From an uncultured Actinomycetes bacterium (GTDB taxonomy: Bacteria > Actinomycetota > Actinomycetes > Nanopelagicales > Nanopelagicaceae): a stretch of 64,000 bases of DNA. Where the stretch lies: assembly GCA_903878415.1 (NCBI GenBank), contig CAIRHO010000021.1:1-64000 (forward strand), read 5' to 3'. Position 1 is the first letter of the stretch, and every line of letters starts with the position of its first letter. Both the position numbers and the translations under genes were made by a program. Below, piece by piece: positions 54,227 to 62,664 of this stretch. The notes beneath the pieces were generated by a model. It was not told the DNA's origin, made no database searches, and saw only the letters and a list, made by a program, of their open reading frames with translations.

Positions 54227-55023
54227 TTCGGCTCTCCCTAGAAATTGGTCAAACTCAAAAACCAGAAGCAATTCTATTTTATATTTTGGCTCCACTATCA
54301 GTTTTAGCTGCGCTCGGAATGCTAATTGTTAGAAAAGCAGTGCACTCGGCACTTTTGCTTGCATGGGTAATGATTACGCTAGCAATTTTTTACATAGCTC
54401 TCGATGCCGCGTTCCTAGGAATTGTGCAGATCGTGGTTTATACCGGAGCGGTGATGATGCTCTTCTTATTTATTTTGATGTTAGTCGGCGTAGATGCTCC
54501 AGATTCACTTACTGAAAATATTAAAGGGCATCGCGCCACTGCGATTGTGGCAGCGCTCGGATTTGGTGGTCTGTTAATTTCACTAATCGGTCGTGCCACT
54601 TTAAATCACGTCTCAGTCGGATTAGCGATGGCAAACGAACCGGGTAACGTTCAAGGTTTAGCATCGCTAATTTTCACGCAGTATGTCTTTCCATTCGAAG
54701 TTATTTCGGCGCTACTTATTACAGCCGCTCTAGGTGCAATGGTTTTGGCACATAGTCAGAAAAGTGCCGGGGCCCGCCTTAGTCAGCGTGCATTATCAAG
54801 CGTTCGATTCCGAGGCGATTCACTGGCAAATGCTGCTGGTCTCCCAAGTTCTGGTGTATTTGCTCGTCACAACGCAGTAGATGTTCCAGCGTTATTACCA
54901 GATGGCACTCCAGCAAAGAACTCAATCTCAGGGGTATTGACCGCGCGAGGCGATGTTCAAGACTCTACTCAGTATGCGCTTGGTTCGCTTCCGAAAGTTG
55001 ATGACGAGAGTGGTGACAAGTAA
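54223..55023 (+). CDS. nuoJ: NADH-quinone oxidoreductase subunit J
   Basis: Membrane subunit of the proton-pumping arm. 266 residues with five spans in the first 180, including the [11 protein letters not shown] motif with its pi-bulge region, then a hydrophilic C-terminal extension of about 80 residues that E. coli NuoJ lacks but actinobacterial forms often have. Overlaps nuoI by 4 nt and nuoK by 1 nt. Confidence 0.94.
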   Translation: MIRLSLEIGQTQKPEAILFYILAPLSVLAALGMLIVRKAVHSALLLAWVMITLAIFYIALDAAFLGIVQIVVYTGAVMMLFLFILMLVGVDAPDSLTENIKGHRATAIVAALGFGGLLISLIGRATLNHVSVGLAMANEPGNVQGLASLIFTQYVFPFEVISALLITAALGAMVLAHSQKSAGARLSQRALSSVRFRGDSLANAAGLPSSGVFARHNAVDVPALLPDGTPAKNSISGVLTARGDVQDSTQYALGSLPKVDDESGDK

Positions 55024-55322
55024 TGAACTCCGCTAATTATCTTTATCTATCAGCAATGTTATTTACGATCGGTGCTGTTGGCGTTGTTATCCGACGCAAT
55101 GCAATCGTAGTTTTTATGTGTATTGAACTTATGTTGAATGCAGCGAATTTAGCATTTGTAACTTTTGCGCGGATCAACGGAACCCTTGATGGTCAAATCA
55201 TTGCATTCTTCACCATGGTAGTTGCTGCCTGTGAAGTTGTTGTCGGATTAGCAATCATCGTTACCATTTTCCGCTCTCGTCGCTCAACTTCTGTCGACGA
55301 CGCAAGTTTGTTGAAGCGGTGA
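55023..55322 (+). CDS. nuoK: NADH-quinone oxidoreductase subunit K
   Basis: Small antiporter-like subunit, 99 residues, three spans. Two membrane glutamates that carry protons are in [11 protein letters not shown] and [11 protein letters not shown] overlaps the nuoJ stop by 1 nt; nuoL starts 4 nt downstream. Confidence 0.96.
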   Translation: MNSANYLYLSAMLFTIGAVGVVIRRNAIVVFMCIELMLNAANLAFVTFARINGTLDGQIIAFFTMVVAACEVVVGLAIIVTIFRSRRSTSVDDASLLKR

Positions 55323-55326
55323 TGAA

Positions 55327-57213
55327 ATGACATCAAATAACTTGGTATACCTAATTGCGCTTCCACTATTTAGTTCAGGTTTCTTAATGATGCTTGGCCG
55401 TAGAGCTGATAAGTGGGGCCACATTTTTGCTACTTTAATTTCAGCATCCGCATTTGGCATTGGCGCATTTGAATTTTTACAGATGCTGGCTCGGCCATCG
55501 GAATCTCGAGCCGTAACTCAAAAACTTTTCTCATGGATTTCAGTTGGTACCTTTCAAGTTGATGCCTCACTCCTTCTAGATCAACTTTCAATTTCATTTG
55601 TACTACTTATTACCGGCGTTGGAACTTTGATTCATATCTATTCCATTGCATATATGTCCCATGATTTAGATCGCCGCCGCTTCTTTGCATTCCTTAACTT
55701 CTTTATCGCCGCGATGTTGTTGTTAGTACTAGGTGATTCTTATCTAAATCTCTATGTGGGCTGGGAGGGTGTGGGCCTTGCTTCATACCTACTTATTGGC
55801 TTCTGGAACCAAAAACCGGAGTATGCGACAGCCGCAAAGAAAGCTTTCATAGCTAACCGAGTAGGCGATGTCGGTCTCTCACTTGCAATCATGATTGCTT
55901 TTGCAACATTTGGCACAGTTTCATTTGCTGGCGTCGAAGAGAAAGTTTCTGGTGCGTCAACGGCCGCGCTAACTGGAATTGGATTGATGCTGTTACTTGC
56001 CGCAACTGGTAAGTCTGCACAATTCCCATTGCAATCATGGCTTGGCGATGCGATGGCTGGTCCAACTCCAGTATCGGCTTTGATCCACGCTGCAACGATG
56101 GTAACTGCAGGCGTTTACTTGATTACTCGTTCTAATTTCATTTTTGATAACGCCCCAACAGCTCAACTTTGCGTTGTGATTATCGGAGCAATTACGCTGA
56201 TGTTTGGTGCGTTAATAGGTACCGCTAAAGATGATATTAAGAAAGCACTTGCGGCCTCAACAATGTCGCAAATTGGCTACATGATTCTTGCAACCGGACT
56301 TGGTCCAGTTGGTTATGCATTTGCAATCATGCATCTTCTAACTCATGGTTTCTTCAAAGCTGGAATGTTTTTGGGTGCAGGTTCAGTAATGCACGGCATG
56401 GATGATGAAGTTAACATGCGGAAATATGGCGGCCTTGGAAAGTTAATGCCAATAACTGCAATTACTTTTGGCCTTGGCTATTTAGCAATCATCGGAGTAC
56501 CACCATTTGCCGGCTTCTACTCTAAAGATAAAATTATTGAAACTGCATTTAACTCCGAAGGCATCAAAGGATTGTTCATTGGTGGAGCTGCTCTACTTGG
56601 CGCACTCGTCACCGCTTTCTATATGACTCGCGTAATAATTCTTACCTTCACTGGCGCAAAACGTTGGGACGAGAAAGCGCATCCACATGAATCACCTTTC
56701 TTAATGTGGGGACCAATGGCAATTTTGGCTATCGGATCAGTCGCTTCCGGATTCCTACTTTCCAGCGGAAATCGCTTTGTTTCTTGGCTAGCTCCAGTTG
56801 TTAATAGCCATGAAGTTGAACATGCGGAACGCTTCCAACCTGTAGTGGTTACAACTATGGCTTTGGTTGCGGTATTAATTGGCGTTGCAATTGCAATTGC
56901 TAAGTATCGAAGCGATGTTCCACGTGTAGCACCTACCAATGTCAACATATTTACCAAGATTGCTCGACGCGATTTGTTGCAAGACGATTTCAACGAAGCA
57001 GTTTTGATGCGTCCGGGCCAAGCCCTTACAAATTTCTTAGTAGCAACAGATGAGAGAGCAATCGATGGCGCGGTTAGAACCGTTGGCGCAGTGGTTATCG
57101 GAAGTTCAAAAGGAATTCGTAAAACTCAGAATGGTTTTGTTCGTAGCTACGCACTCTTAATACTTTTTGGCGCTTTTGCGCTACTCGCAACAATCTGGGT
57201 CGTAACGTTATGA
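55327..57213 (+). CDS. nuoL: NADH-quinone oxidoreductase subunit L
   Basis: Largest antiporter-like proton pump subunit with the long lateral helix, 628 residues, about sixteen spans. [15 protein letters not shown] (with the conserved Glu) and [14 protein letters not shown] are diagnostic; a Lys in the T-G-K-S-A-Q-F-P segment is the pumping residue. GATGAAATGA before the gene gives a weak ribosome site. 4-nt overlap with nuoM. Confidence 0.97.
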   Translation: MTSNNLVYLIALPLFSSGFLMMLGRRADKWGHIFATLISASAFGIGAFEFLQMLARPSESRAVTQKLFSWISVGTFQVDASLLLDQLSISFVLLITGVGTLIHIYSIAYMSHDLDRRRFFAFLNFFIAAMLLLVLGDSYLNLYVGWEGVGLASYLLIGFWNQKPEYATAAKKAFIANRVGDVGLSLAIMIAFATFGTVSFAGVEEKVSGASTAALTGIGLMLLLAATGKSAQFPLQSWLGDAMAGPTPVSALIHAATMVTAGVYLITRSNFIFDNAPTAQLCVVIIGAITLMFGALIGTAKDDIKKALAASTMSQIGYMILATGLGPVGYAFAIMHLLTHGFFKAGMFLGAGSVMHGMDDEVNMRKYGGLGKLMPITAITFGLGYLAIIGVPPFAGFYSKDKIIETAFNSEGIKGLFIGGAALLGALVTAFYMTRVIILTFTGAKRWDEKAHPHESPFLMWGPMAILAIGSVASGFLLSSGNRFVSWLAPVVNSHEVEHAERFQPVVVTTMALVAVLIGVAIAIAKYRSDVPRVAPTNVNIFTKIARRDLLQDDFNEAVLMRPGQALTNFLVATDERAIDGAVRTVGAVVIGSSKGIRKTQNGFVRSYALLILFGAFALLATIWVVTL

Positions 57214-58718
57214 ACTATTTAACTTCGCTTGGTGCGCTACCACTTCTTGGCGCATTGCTAATTTTCACACTTCCGAAAAGCAAGAGTAATTCCGCTAAAT
57301 GGTTAGCACTTGCAACATCAATCGCAGTGGCTTTCTTAGGCGTATTAATTGCGCTTCGATTTGAAATTGATCGCCCAGGTTTTCAATTCGTTGAGAATTA
57401 CTCTTGGATTCCGTCATTTGGAATAAATTACAGTCTTGGCATTGATGGCATCGCGTTAGTTTTGATATTAATGTCCGTTATTTTGGTACCAATCGTGATT
57501 GTTGCCGGCTGGCACGAATCTGAAGGTGGACGATGGGGAAGTAAGACTTTCTATATTCTAATCCTAATTTTAGAAACCATGATGATCGGCGTCTTTGCTG
57601 CCACCGATGTTTTCCTATTTTATGTTTTCTTTGAAGCTATGTTGGTTCCGGTTTATTTCTTAATCGGTGGCTACGGCGTTGGCGAACGTGCGGCAGCCGC
57701 TGTTAAATTCTTGCTATACAGCTTATTTGGCGGGCTATTAATGCTCGCAGCAATCATTGGTATTTATGTGATCTCGGGCCATCAAGGCGGTCATACTTTT
57801 GATATTGAAAAACTCTCACAATTAACCATTGATTCGACAACTCAGAATTTCTTATTCCTTGGTTTCTTTATCGCGTTCGCAATTAAAGCACCGCTATGGC
57901 CGCTGCACACTTGGTTGCCAGATGCAGCTAAATCTGCAACGCCAGGAACATCGGTTCTGTTGTTAGGCGTACTAGATAAAGTCGGAACTTTTGGAATGAT
58001 TCGATATTGCATCAAACTCTTTCCAGAATCTTCGAAGACCTTTACACCGATAATAATTGTCTTAGCGCTAATCTCAATTCTTTATGGTGCATTCTTAGCA
58101 ATTGGACAGAAAGATATAAAGGGTTTAATCGCATTTACTTCGATTTCTCACTTTGGTTTTATCACAATGGGAATTTTTGCAATGACCACCCAAGGACATT
58201 CTGGCGCTACGCTTTATATGGTTAACCACGGATTCTCTACCGCTGCACTCTTTTTAGTAGCAGGATGGATTTCCAAGCGACGCGGTTCCTCAACGATTGC
58301 AGATTTCGGTGGATTGCAGCGCGTTACGCCAGTACTCGCATGGACATTTTTCATTGCTGGACTTTCAAGTTTGGCCTTACCTGGTCTTTCCAGTTTCGTT
58401 AGCGAATTCTTAGTCCTTGTTGGAACATATACTCGATATCCAGTAGCAGCAGTAATTGGAACTTTAGGAATTGTTTTGGCAGCGCTGTACATATTAATTC
58501 CAGTTCAAAAAGCGTTACATGGTCCTATCACGCCAGGTAATGAGAACTTGACTGACATAACTAGACGTGAACGTATTGCGATTGCACCAGTAATTGCGGT
58601 AATCATTTTCTTAGGTTTCTATCCAAAGCCATTACTAGATGTCATTAATCCTGCCTCAGTTGCAACGTTAACTGCAGCTGGTTTTAGCGATCCAGCTCCA
58701 ACAGTGGGAGGGAAATAG
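57210..58718 (+). CDS. nuoM: NADH-quinone oxidoreductase subunit M
   Basis: Antiporter-like proton pump subunit, 502 residues, about fourteen spans. The membrane Glu lies in F-F-E-A-M-L-V-P and the pumping Lys in [16 protein letters not shown]. Overlaps nuoL by 4 nt; nuoN starts after 2 nt. Confidence 0.96.
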   Translation: MNYLTSLGALPLLGALLIFTLPKSKSNSAKWLALATSIAVAFLGVLIALRFEIDRPGFQFVENYSWIPSFGINYSLGIDGIALVLILMSVILVPIVIVAGWHESEGGRWGSKTFYILILILETMMIGVFAATDVFLFYVFFEAMLVPVYFLIGGYGVGERAAAAVKFLLYSLFGGLLMLAAIIGIYVISGHQGGHTFDIEKLSQLTIDSTTQNFLFLGFFIAFAIKAPLWPLHTWLPDAAKSATPGTSVLLLGVLDKVGTFGMIRYCIKLFPESSKTFTPIIIVLALISILYGAFLAIGQKDIKGLIAFTSISHFGFITMGIFAMTTQGHSGATLYMVNHGFSTAALFLVAGWISKRRGSSTIADFGGLQRVTPVLAWTFFIAGLSSLALPGLSSFVSEFLVLVGTYTRYPVAAVIGTLGIVLAALYILIPVQKALHGPITPGNENLTDITRRERIAIAPVIAVIIFLGFYPKPLLDVINPASVATLTAAGFSDPAPTVGGK

Positions 58719-58720
58719 CC

Positions 58721-60235
58721 ATGAGCGATACTCCTGTTCTGCAATATTCATTCCTGGCACCAATATTGATCGTTCTTGGCGGTGCGGTTATCGGAGTCTT
58801 ACTCGAAGCTTTTGCCGCTGCTAAACGCCGTGCAGTCTTACAACTCACACTAACTCTCGGAACGCTTTTCATTGCGTTTCTTTCATTGCTAAGAATTCGA
58901 AATTTAACTTCAGCTAAAGCCGCGATGGGCTCGGTCATGATCGATGGCCCAACTATTTTGATGCAAGGAACAATTCTCTTAATTGCATTCTTCGCAGTAA
59001 TGATTATCGGAGATGTGGATAATTTCACGGCGCAAGCATCGGCTGTTCCTGGTTCAGATGAAGAGAAGAGCGCACTGCAAGCTGGTCGCCAACAAACTGA
59101 AATTTTCCCATTAACACTTTTCGCTGTTGCTGGGATGTTGCTCTTCCCAGCCGCTAATGATCTAGTCACACTTTTTGTAGCTCTTGAAGTCTTATCACTA
59201 CCACTTTATTTAATGGCTGGACTTTCTCGGCATCGACGCCTCTTCTCACAAGAAGCTGCGCTTAAGTACTTCTTGCTCGGGGCGTATGCTTCTGCATTCT
59301 TCTTATTTGGCGCCGCATTCCTATATGGATTTTCATATTCAGTAACTCTTTCTGGAATACATGCAGCAGTTATCGGCGGCACTGCTAACAATATTTTCTT
59401 ATTGATTGGATTGACTTTTATTTCTCTTGGTTTACTTTTCAAAGTAGGCGCAGTGCCATTTCATGCTTGGACGCCCGATGTTTATCAAGGAGCTCCAACT
59501 CCTATTACAGGTTTTATGGCAGCAGCTACAAAAGTTGCAGCATTCGGTGCGATGCTACGTATCTACTATGTAACTTTTGCCGAAGCTAACTGGAATTGGC
59601 GTCCAATCCTTACCGTTATTGCAATCGCAACTATGTTGGTTGGATCAATAGTTGCCATTACCCAGCGCGATATCAAGCGAATGTTGGCTTACTCATCCAT
59701 TGCACATGCTGGCTTCTTATTTACTGGAGTAATTGCGCTAAATAAAGCTGGATTAGCGGCAACCCTCTTCTACCTTTTGGCTTACGGTTTCGCCACAATC
59801 GGAGCTTTCGGAGTTATTACTTTAGTTCGAGATTCATCTGGCGAGATAACAGATTTAAATCGCTGGGCTGGACTTGGCCGTAGATCGCCAAAAATTGCAG
59901 CCCTCTTCTCATTTTTCTTATTTGCATTTGCCGGAATTCCATTAACGAGTGGCTTCATTGGAAAATTTGCGATCTTCACCGCTGCTTATGAATCTGGAAA
60001 TATCGGAGTCGTTGTGGTCGGCGTACTTTCTAGTGCGATCGCTGCGTTCTTCTATATTCGGGTAATTGTGATGATGTATTTTGCTGACGATAATGGCGAT
60101 TCACTAACTGTTGTTATTCCTTCACCGCTCACCTCAATTGCAATTTGGGTTTCTGGTGGAGTTACATTAGTACTCGGTGTTTATCCAACACCGGTCTTGA
60201 ATGCAATTAATACTCTCGCAACGTTTATTCGTTAA
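58721..60235 (+). CDS. nuoN: NADH-quinone oxidoreductase subunit N
   Basis: Third antiporter-like proton pump subunit, 504 residues, about fourteen spans. Motifs include F-V-A-L-E-V-L-S-L-P-L-Y (membrane Glu), F-K-V-G-A-V-P-F-H-A-W-T-P-D-V-Y-Q-G-A-P-T-P and the Y-S-S-I-A-H-A-G segment. It ends the nuo operon; the polyprenyl synthase starts 13 nt later and is probably co-transcribed. Confidence 0.96.
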   Translation: MSDTPVLQYSFLAPILIVLGGAVIGVLLEAFAAAKRRAVLQLTLTLGTLFIAFLSLLRIRNLTSAKAAMGSVMIDGPTILMQGTILLIAFFAVMIIGDVDNFTAQASAVPGSDEEKSALQAGRQQTEIFPLTLFAVAGMLLFPAANDLVTLFVALEVLSLPLYLMAGLSRHRRLFSQEAALKYFLLGAYASAFFLFGAAFLYGFSYSVTLSGIHAAVIGGTANNIFLLIGLTFISLGLLFKVGAVPFHAWTPDVYQGAPTPITGFMAAATKVAAFGAMLRIYYVTFAEANWNWRPILTVIAIATMLVGSIVAITQRDIKRMLAYSSIAHAGFLFTGVIALNKAGLAATLFYLLAYGFATIGAFGVITLVRDSSGEITDLNRWAGLGRRSPKIAALFSFFLFAFAGIPLTSGFIGKFAIFTAAYESGNIGVVVVGVLSSAIAAFFYIRVIVMMYFADDNGDSLTVVIPSPLTSIAIWVSGGVTLVLGVYPTPVLNAINTLATFIR

Positions 60236-60248
60236 CGAAATAACTGTG

Positions 60249-61244
60249 ATGTCTCAAGTTGGCGCAACCGGAATACCAAATCTTGATCCGGTTTTTGAAG
60301 AAGAATTACTTGCGCAATTAAATGAAGTAGAAGAATTACTCAAAATCCGAATCCAAGGGGATTACCCGTTAGTTATCGAAACTTCGCGCCATCTTGTTGA
60401 AGCTGGCGGCAAAAGACTTAGACCTTTACTTGCGCTTATTACTGGCCATTTAGGAAAAATGAATGGTGATGTAATTAAAGCTGCTACTGCTTGCGAACTT
60501 ACTCATCTTGGAACTTTGTATCATGATGATGTAATGGATGAAGCGTCGTTACGACGTGGAGTAGAGAGCGCTAATAACCGTTGGGGGAATAGTGTTGCAA
60601 TTCTTACCGGTGATTATCTATTTGCGAAGACTTCAAATCTGCTCTCTGAAGTGGGCCCCGAAGCAGTTAGATTGCAAGCGGTAACTTTCGAACGCCTTGT
60701 TATTGGGCAAATCTTGGAAACCCAAGGTCCAAAAAATGGCGAGGATCCATTAACGCACTATCTCCGCGTAGTTGCTGATAAAACAGGTTCTTTAATTTCA
60801 GCAAGCGCGCGCTTTGGCGCAATGCTCTCTGGTGCATCAAAAGAAGCGATGGAAATTGTTACCGAGTTTGGCGAAAAAATTGGCGTAGCGTTTCAACTAG
60901 CTGATGATGTAATTGATATCGCAAGTGATTCTCATCAATCTGGCAAGACACCTGGAACCGATTTAAAAGAAGGCGTTCCAACCCTCGTCACAATTCGGGT
61001 TATGCAATCGAAGGATCCCAAAGATGCTGAGCTAAAAGCTTTGCTCGCAAAACCAATTCATGACGATAAGACAGTAGCGGAAGTTATTTTGAAATTAAGA
61101 GCACACCCGGCGCTATTAGAATCAAGAGCCCAACTTCATGAAGTCGCAAATAACGCAAAGAAATTATTGAGTGGATTGCCAATCAGTCCAGCTCGAACTG
61201 CTCTAGAAAACTTATGCTCCGCTATTGTCGATAGATCGGCTTGA
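60249..61244 (+). CDS. Polyprenyl diphosphate synthase (menaquinone side chain)
   Basis: Trans-prenyltransferase that builds the C35-C45 chain used by MenA. Start set at ATG 60249 (GTG 60246 is equally possible), giving 331 residues; an upstream frame to 60201 overlaps nuoN. The first Asp-rich motif L-Y-H-D-D-V-M-D-E-A-x-x-R-R-G and the second Q-L-A-D-D-V-I-D-I are intact. Lying next to nuo and men genes, it fits the hepT/grcC class. Product chain length cannot be read from sequence. The 3' end overlaps rarD by 33 nt on the other strand. Confidence 0.9.
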   Translation: MSQVGATGIPNLDPVFEEELLAQLNEVEELLKIRIQGDYPLVIETSRHLVEAGGKRLRPLLALITGHLGKMNGDVIKAATACELTHLGTLYHDDVMDEASLRRGVESANNRWGNSVAILTGDYLFAKTSNLLSEVGPEAVRLQAVTFERLVIGQILETQGPKNGEDPLTHYLRVVADKTGSLISASARFGAMLSGASKEAMEIVTEFGEKIGVAFQLADDVIDIASDSHQSGKTPGTDLKEGVPTLVTIRVMQSKDPKDAELKALLAKPIHDDKTVAEVILKLRAHPALLESRAQLHEVANNAKKLLSGLPISPARTALENLCSAIVDRSA

Positions 61245-62102
61245 TTTAACTAAATCAGTTCCAAGAAATACCAAAGCAATCCAGATAAAGATAAAACCGA
61301 TTAATTTCGAAGCCACCATATCTTCATGATTTACTAAAATTCCAATAAAGAACATAATAGTTGGGGTTATATATTGCAGTAATCCAACTGTAGTAAGTGG
61401 CAACCTAAGCGTTGCGCCATTGAACATTAATAGCGGTGCAATCGTGGCAAAGCCCGCTCCAATTAAAAGTAAAGTGTTAGGGAAACTGTGACCGAATTGC
61501 GCGGTTCCCTTTGATTCCAGATAAATCAAGTAACCAACATTTGGAATTAAGGCAAAGAGGGTTTCTACTGAAAGTGCTTCCAGAGCCCCGGCGTTTAGCG
61601 TCTTTTTTAACAAACTGTATGAACCCCATGTAACCGCAAGTGAAACCGCGATCCATGGAAAAGATCCATACCCAACGGTGAGAATAACTACGCCAATCGC
61701 AGCTAACCCAACCGCTATTTTCTGAGCTTTTCTTAGTTTTTCATGTAAAAAAGTGACGCCGAATGTCACAGTGATAAGCGGTGTCATGTAATAGCCGAGC
61801 GCAGATTCAACGACTCGATCTACTGAAACTGACCAGATATAAACAAACCAATTAATAGTGAGGAAACCAGAAGTAGAAAGCAAAATAATAGCGCTTCTTT
61901 TATTTCTTAATAGTGCGAAACCATTTCCAAGTTGCTTACGGAACTTGAGTGCAGATACGCAGATTACAAGCGACCAAATTCCACGATTCGCCAGAATTTC
62001 GCTAGGAGAAGCATCGTTAAGTGCTTTCCAATAGAACGGCAACGCTCCCCATAAAAAGTATGCGCCTAATCCAAGTAATAGTCCGGCTTTATTACGAGTC
62101 AA
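61212..62102 (-). CDS. rarD: RarD-like EamA-family transporter
   Basis: A 296-residue inner-membrane permease of the drug/metabolite transporter superfamily with ten predicted spans in two EamA repeats; the N-terminal G-L-x-A-Y-F-L-W-G and the W-K-A-L-N-D-A-S-P-S-E-I-L-A-N-R segments match RarD. Substrate unknown. The TTG start lies 4 nt after the yajQ stop with no ribosome site, so it depends on yajQ translation or read-through. Its end overlaps the polyprenyl synthase gene. Confidence 0.83.
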   Translation of the reverse strand: MTRNKAGLLLGLGAYFLWGALPFYWKALNDASPSEILANRGIWSLVICVSALKFRKQLGNGFALLRNKRSAIILLSTSGFLTINWFVYIWSVSVDRVVESALGYYMTPLITVTFGVTFLHEKLRKAQKIAVGLAAIGVVILTVGYGSFPWIAVSLAVTWGSYSLLKKTLNAGALEALSVETLFALIPNVGYLIYLESKGTAQFGHSFPNTLLLIGAGFATIAPLLMFNGATLRLPLTTVGLLQYITPTIMFFIGILVNHEDMVASKLIGFIFIWIALVFLGTDLVKSSRSIDNSGA

Positions 62103-62106
62103 TTTG

Positions 62107-62595
62107 TTATCTGAAATTCTGGAATTGCACTGCGAAATCTAATGGAGCGCTCTTTATCATTGCGATTGCTTCCTGCAAGTCATCTTTGCTCTTGCTAGAA
62201 ACACGCAGTTCATCACCTTGGATTTGAGTTTTTAAATTTTTAGATCCTTCGTCCTTTAGCAACTTAGCAATTTTCTTAGCGTTCTCCTGTGAAATTCCCT
62301 CTTTAATGGCTGAAAAAATCCGATAAACCTTGCCACTAAGCATCGGCTCGGCAGTATCTAAATACTTCAAGGAAACTGTTCGCTTGACCATCTTTTCCTT
62401 CAACACGTCAAGCGCCGCTTTTGCTCGCTCTTCAGTTTCAGATTCCACCAAAATCTTTTCGCCAGACATTTCAATTTTTGTGCCAGTATTCTTAAAATCA
62501 AATCTCGTTGCGATCTCGCGCGAAGCTTGGTTCAAAGCATTATCAAGCTCCATGCGATCGACTTTTGAAACTACATCGAAACTGGAATCAGCCAT
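62107..62595 (-). CDS. yajQ: YajQ-family nucleotide-binding protein
   Basis: A 162-residue two-domain protein of the YajQ family, some members of which bind cyclic di-GMP or tRNA. It starts [12 protein letters not shown] near 2-13 and carries the Q-A-x-R-E-I-x-x-R-F-D-F-K motif and the [12 protein letters not shown]-x-x-D-D-L segment near the end. Family function in Actinobacteria is unclear. ATG with a GGGAG ribosome site. It leads the rarD pair and diverges from the FAD oxidoreductase. Confidence 0.93.
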   Translation of the reverse strand: MADSSFDVVSKVDRMELDNALNQASREIATRFDFKNTGTKIEMSGEKILVESETEERAKAALDVLKEKMVKRTVSLKYLDTAEPMLSGKVYRIFSAIKEGISQENAKKIAKLLKDEGSKNLKTQIQGDELRVSSKSKDDLQEAIAMIKSAPLDFAVQFQNFR

Positions 62596-62652
62596 TGCTA
62601 TGCTCCCACTTATATGTTTTCAGATTTCTATACGTACCAAGCCCCTAAGGTA

Positions 62653-62658
62653 TAACCT
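62653..62658 (+). promoter_or_regulatory. Candidate -10 of the FAD oxidoreductase gene
   Basis: TAACCT is followed by exactly 6 nt and the GTG at 62665; an overlapping TATAAC (62651-62656) is the alternative, 8 nt away. No ribosome site is seen. The 69-nt divergent gap also holds the yajQ promoter side. Confidence 0.45.
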
Positions 62659-62664
62659 TTCGCG

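Noticed and set aside
60201-60248. Longer N-terminus for the polyprenyl synthase
   Set aside because: Lies inside nuoN; the extra residues do not match the family.
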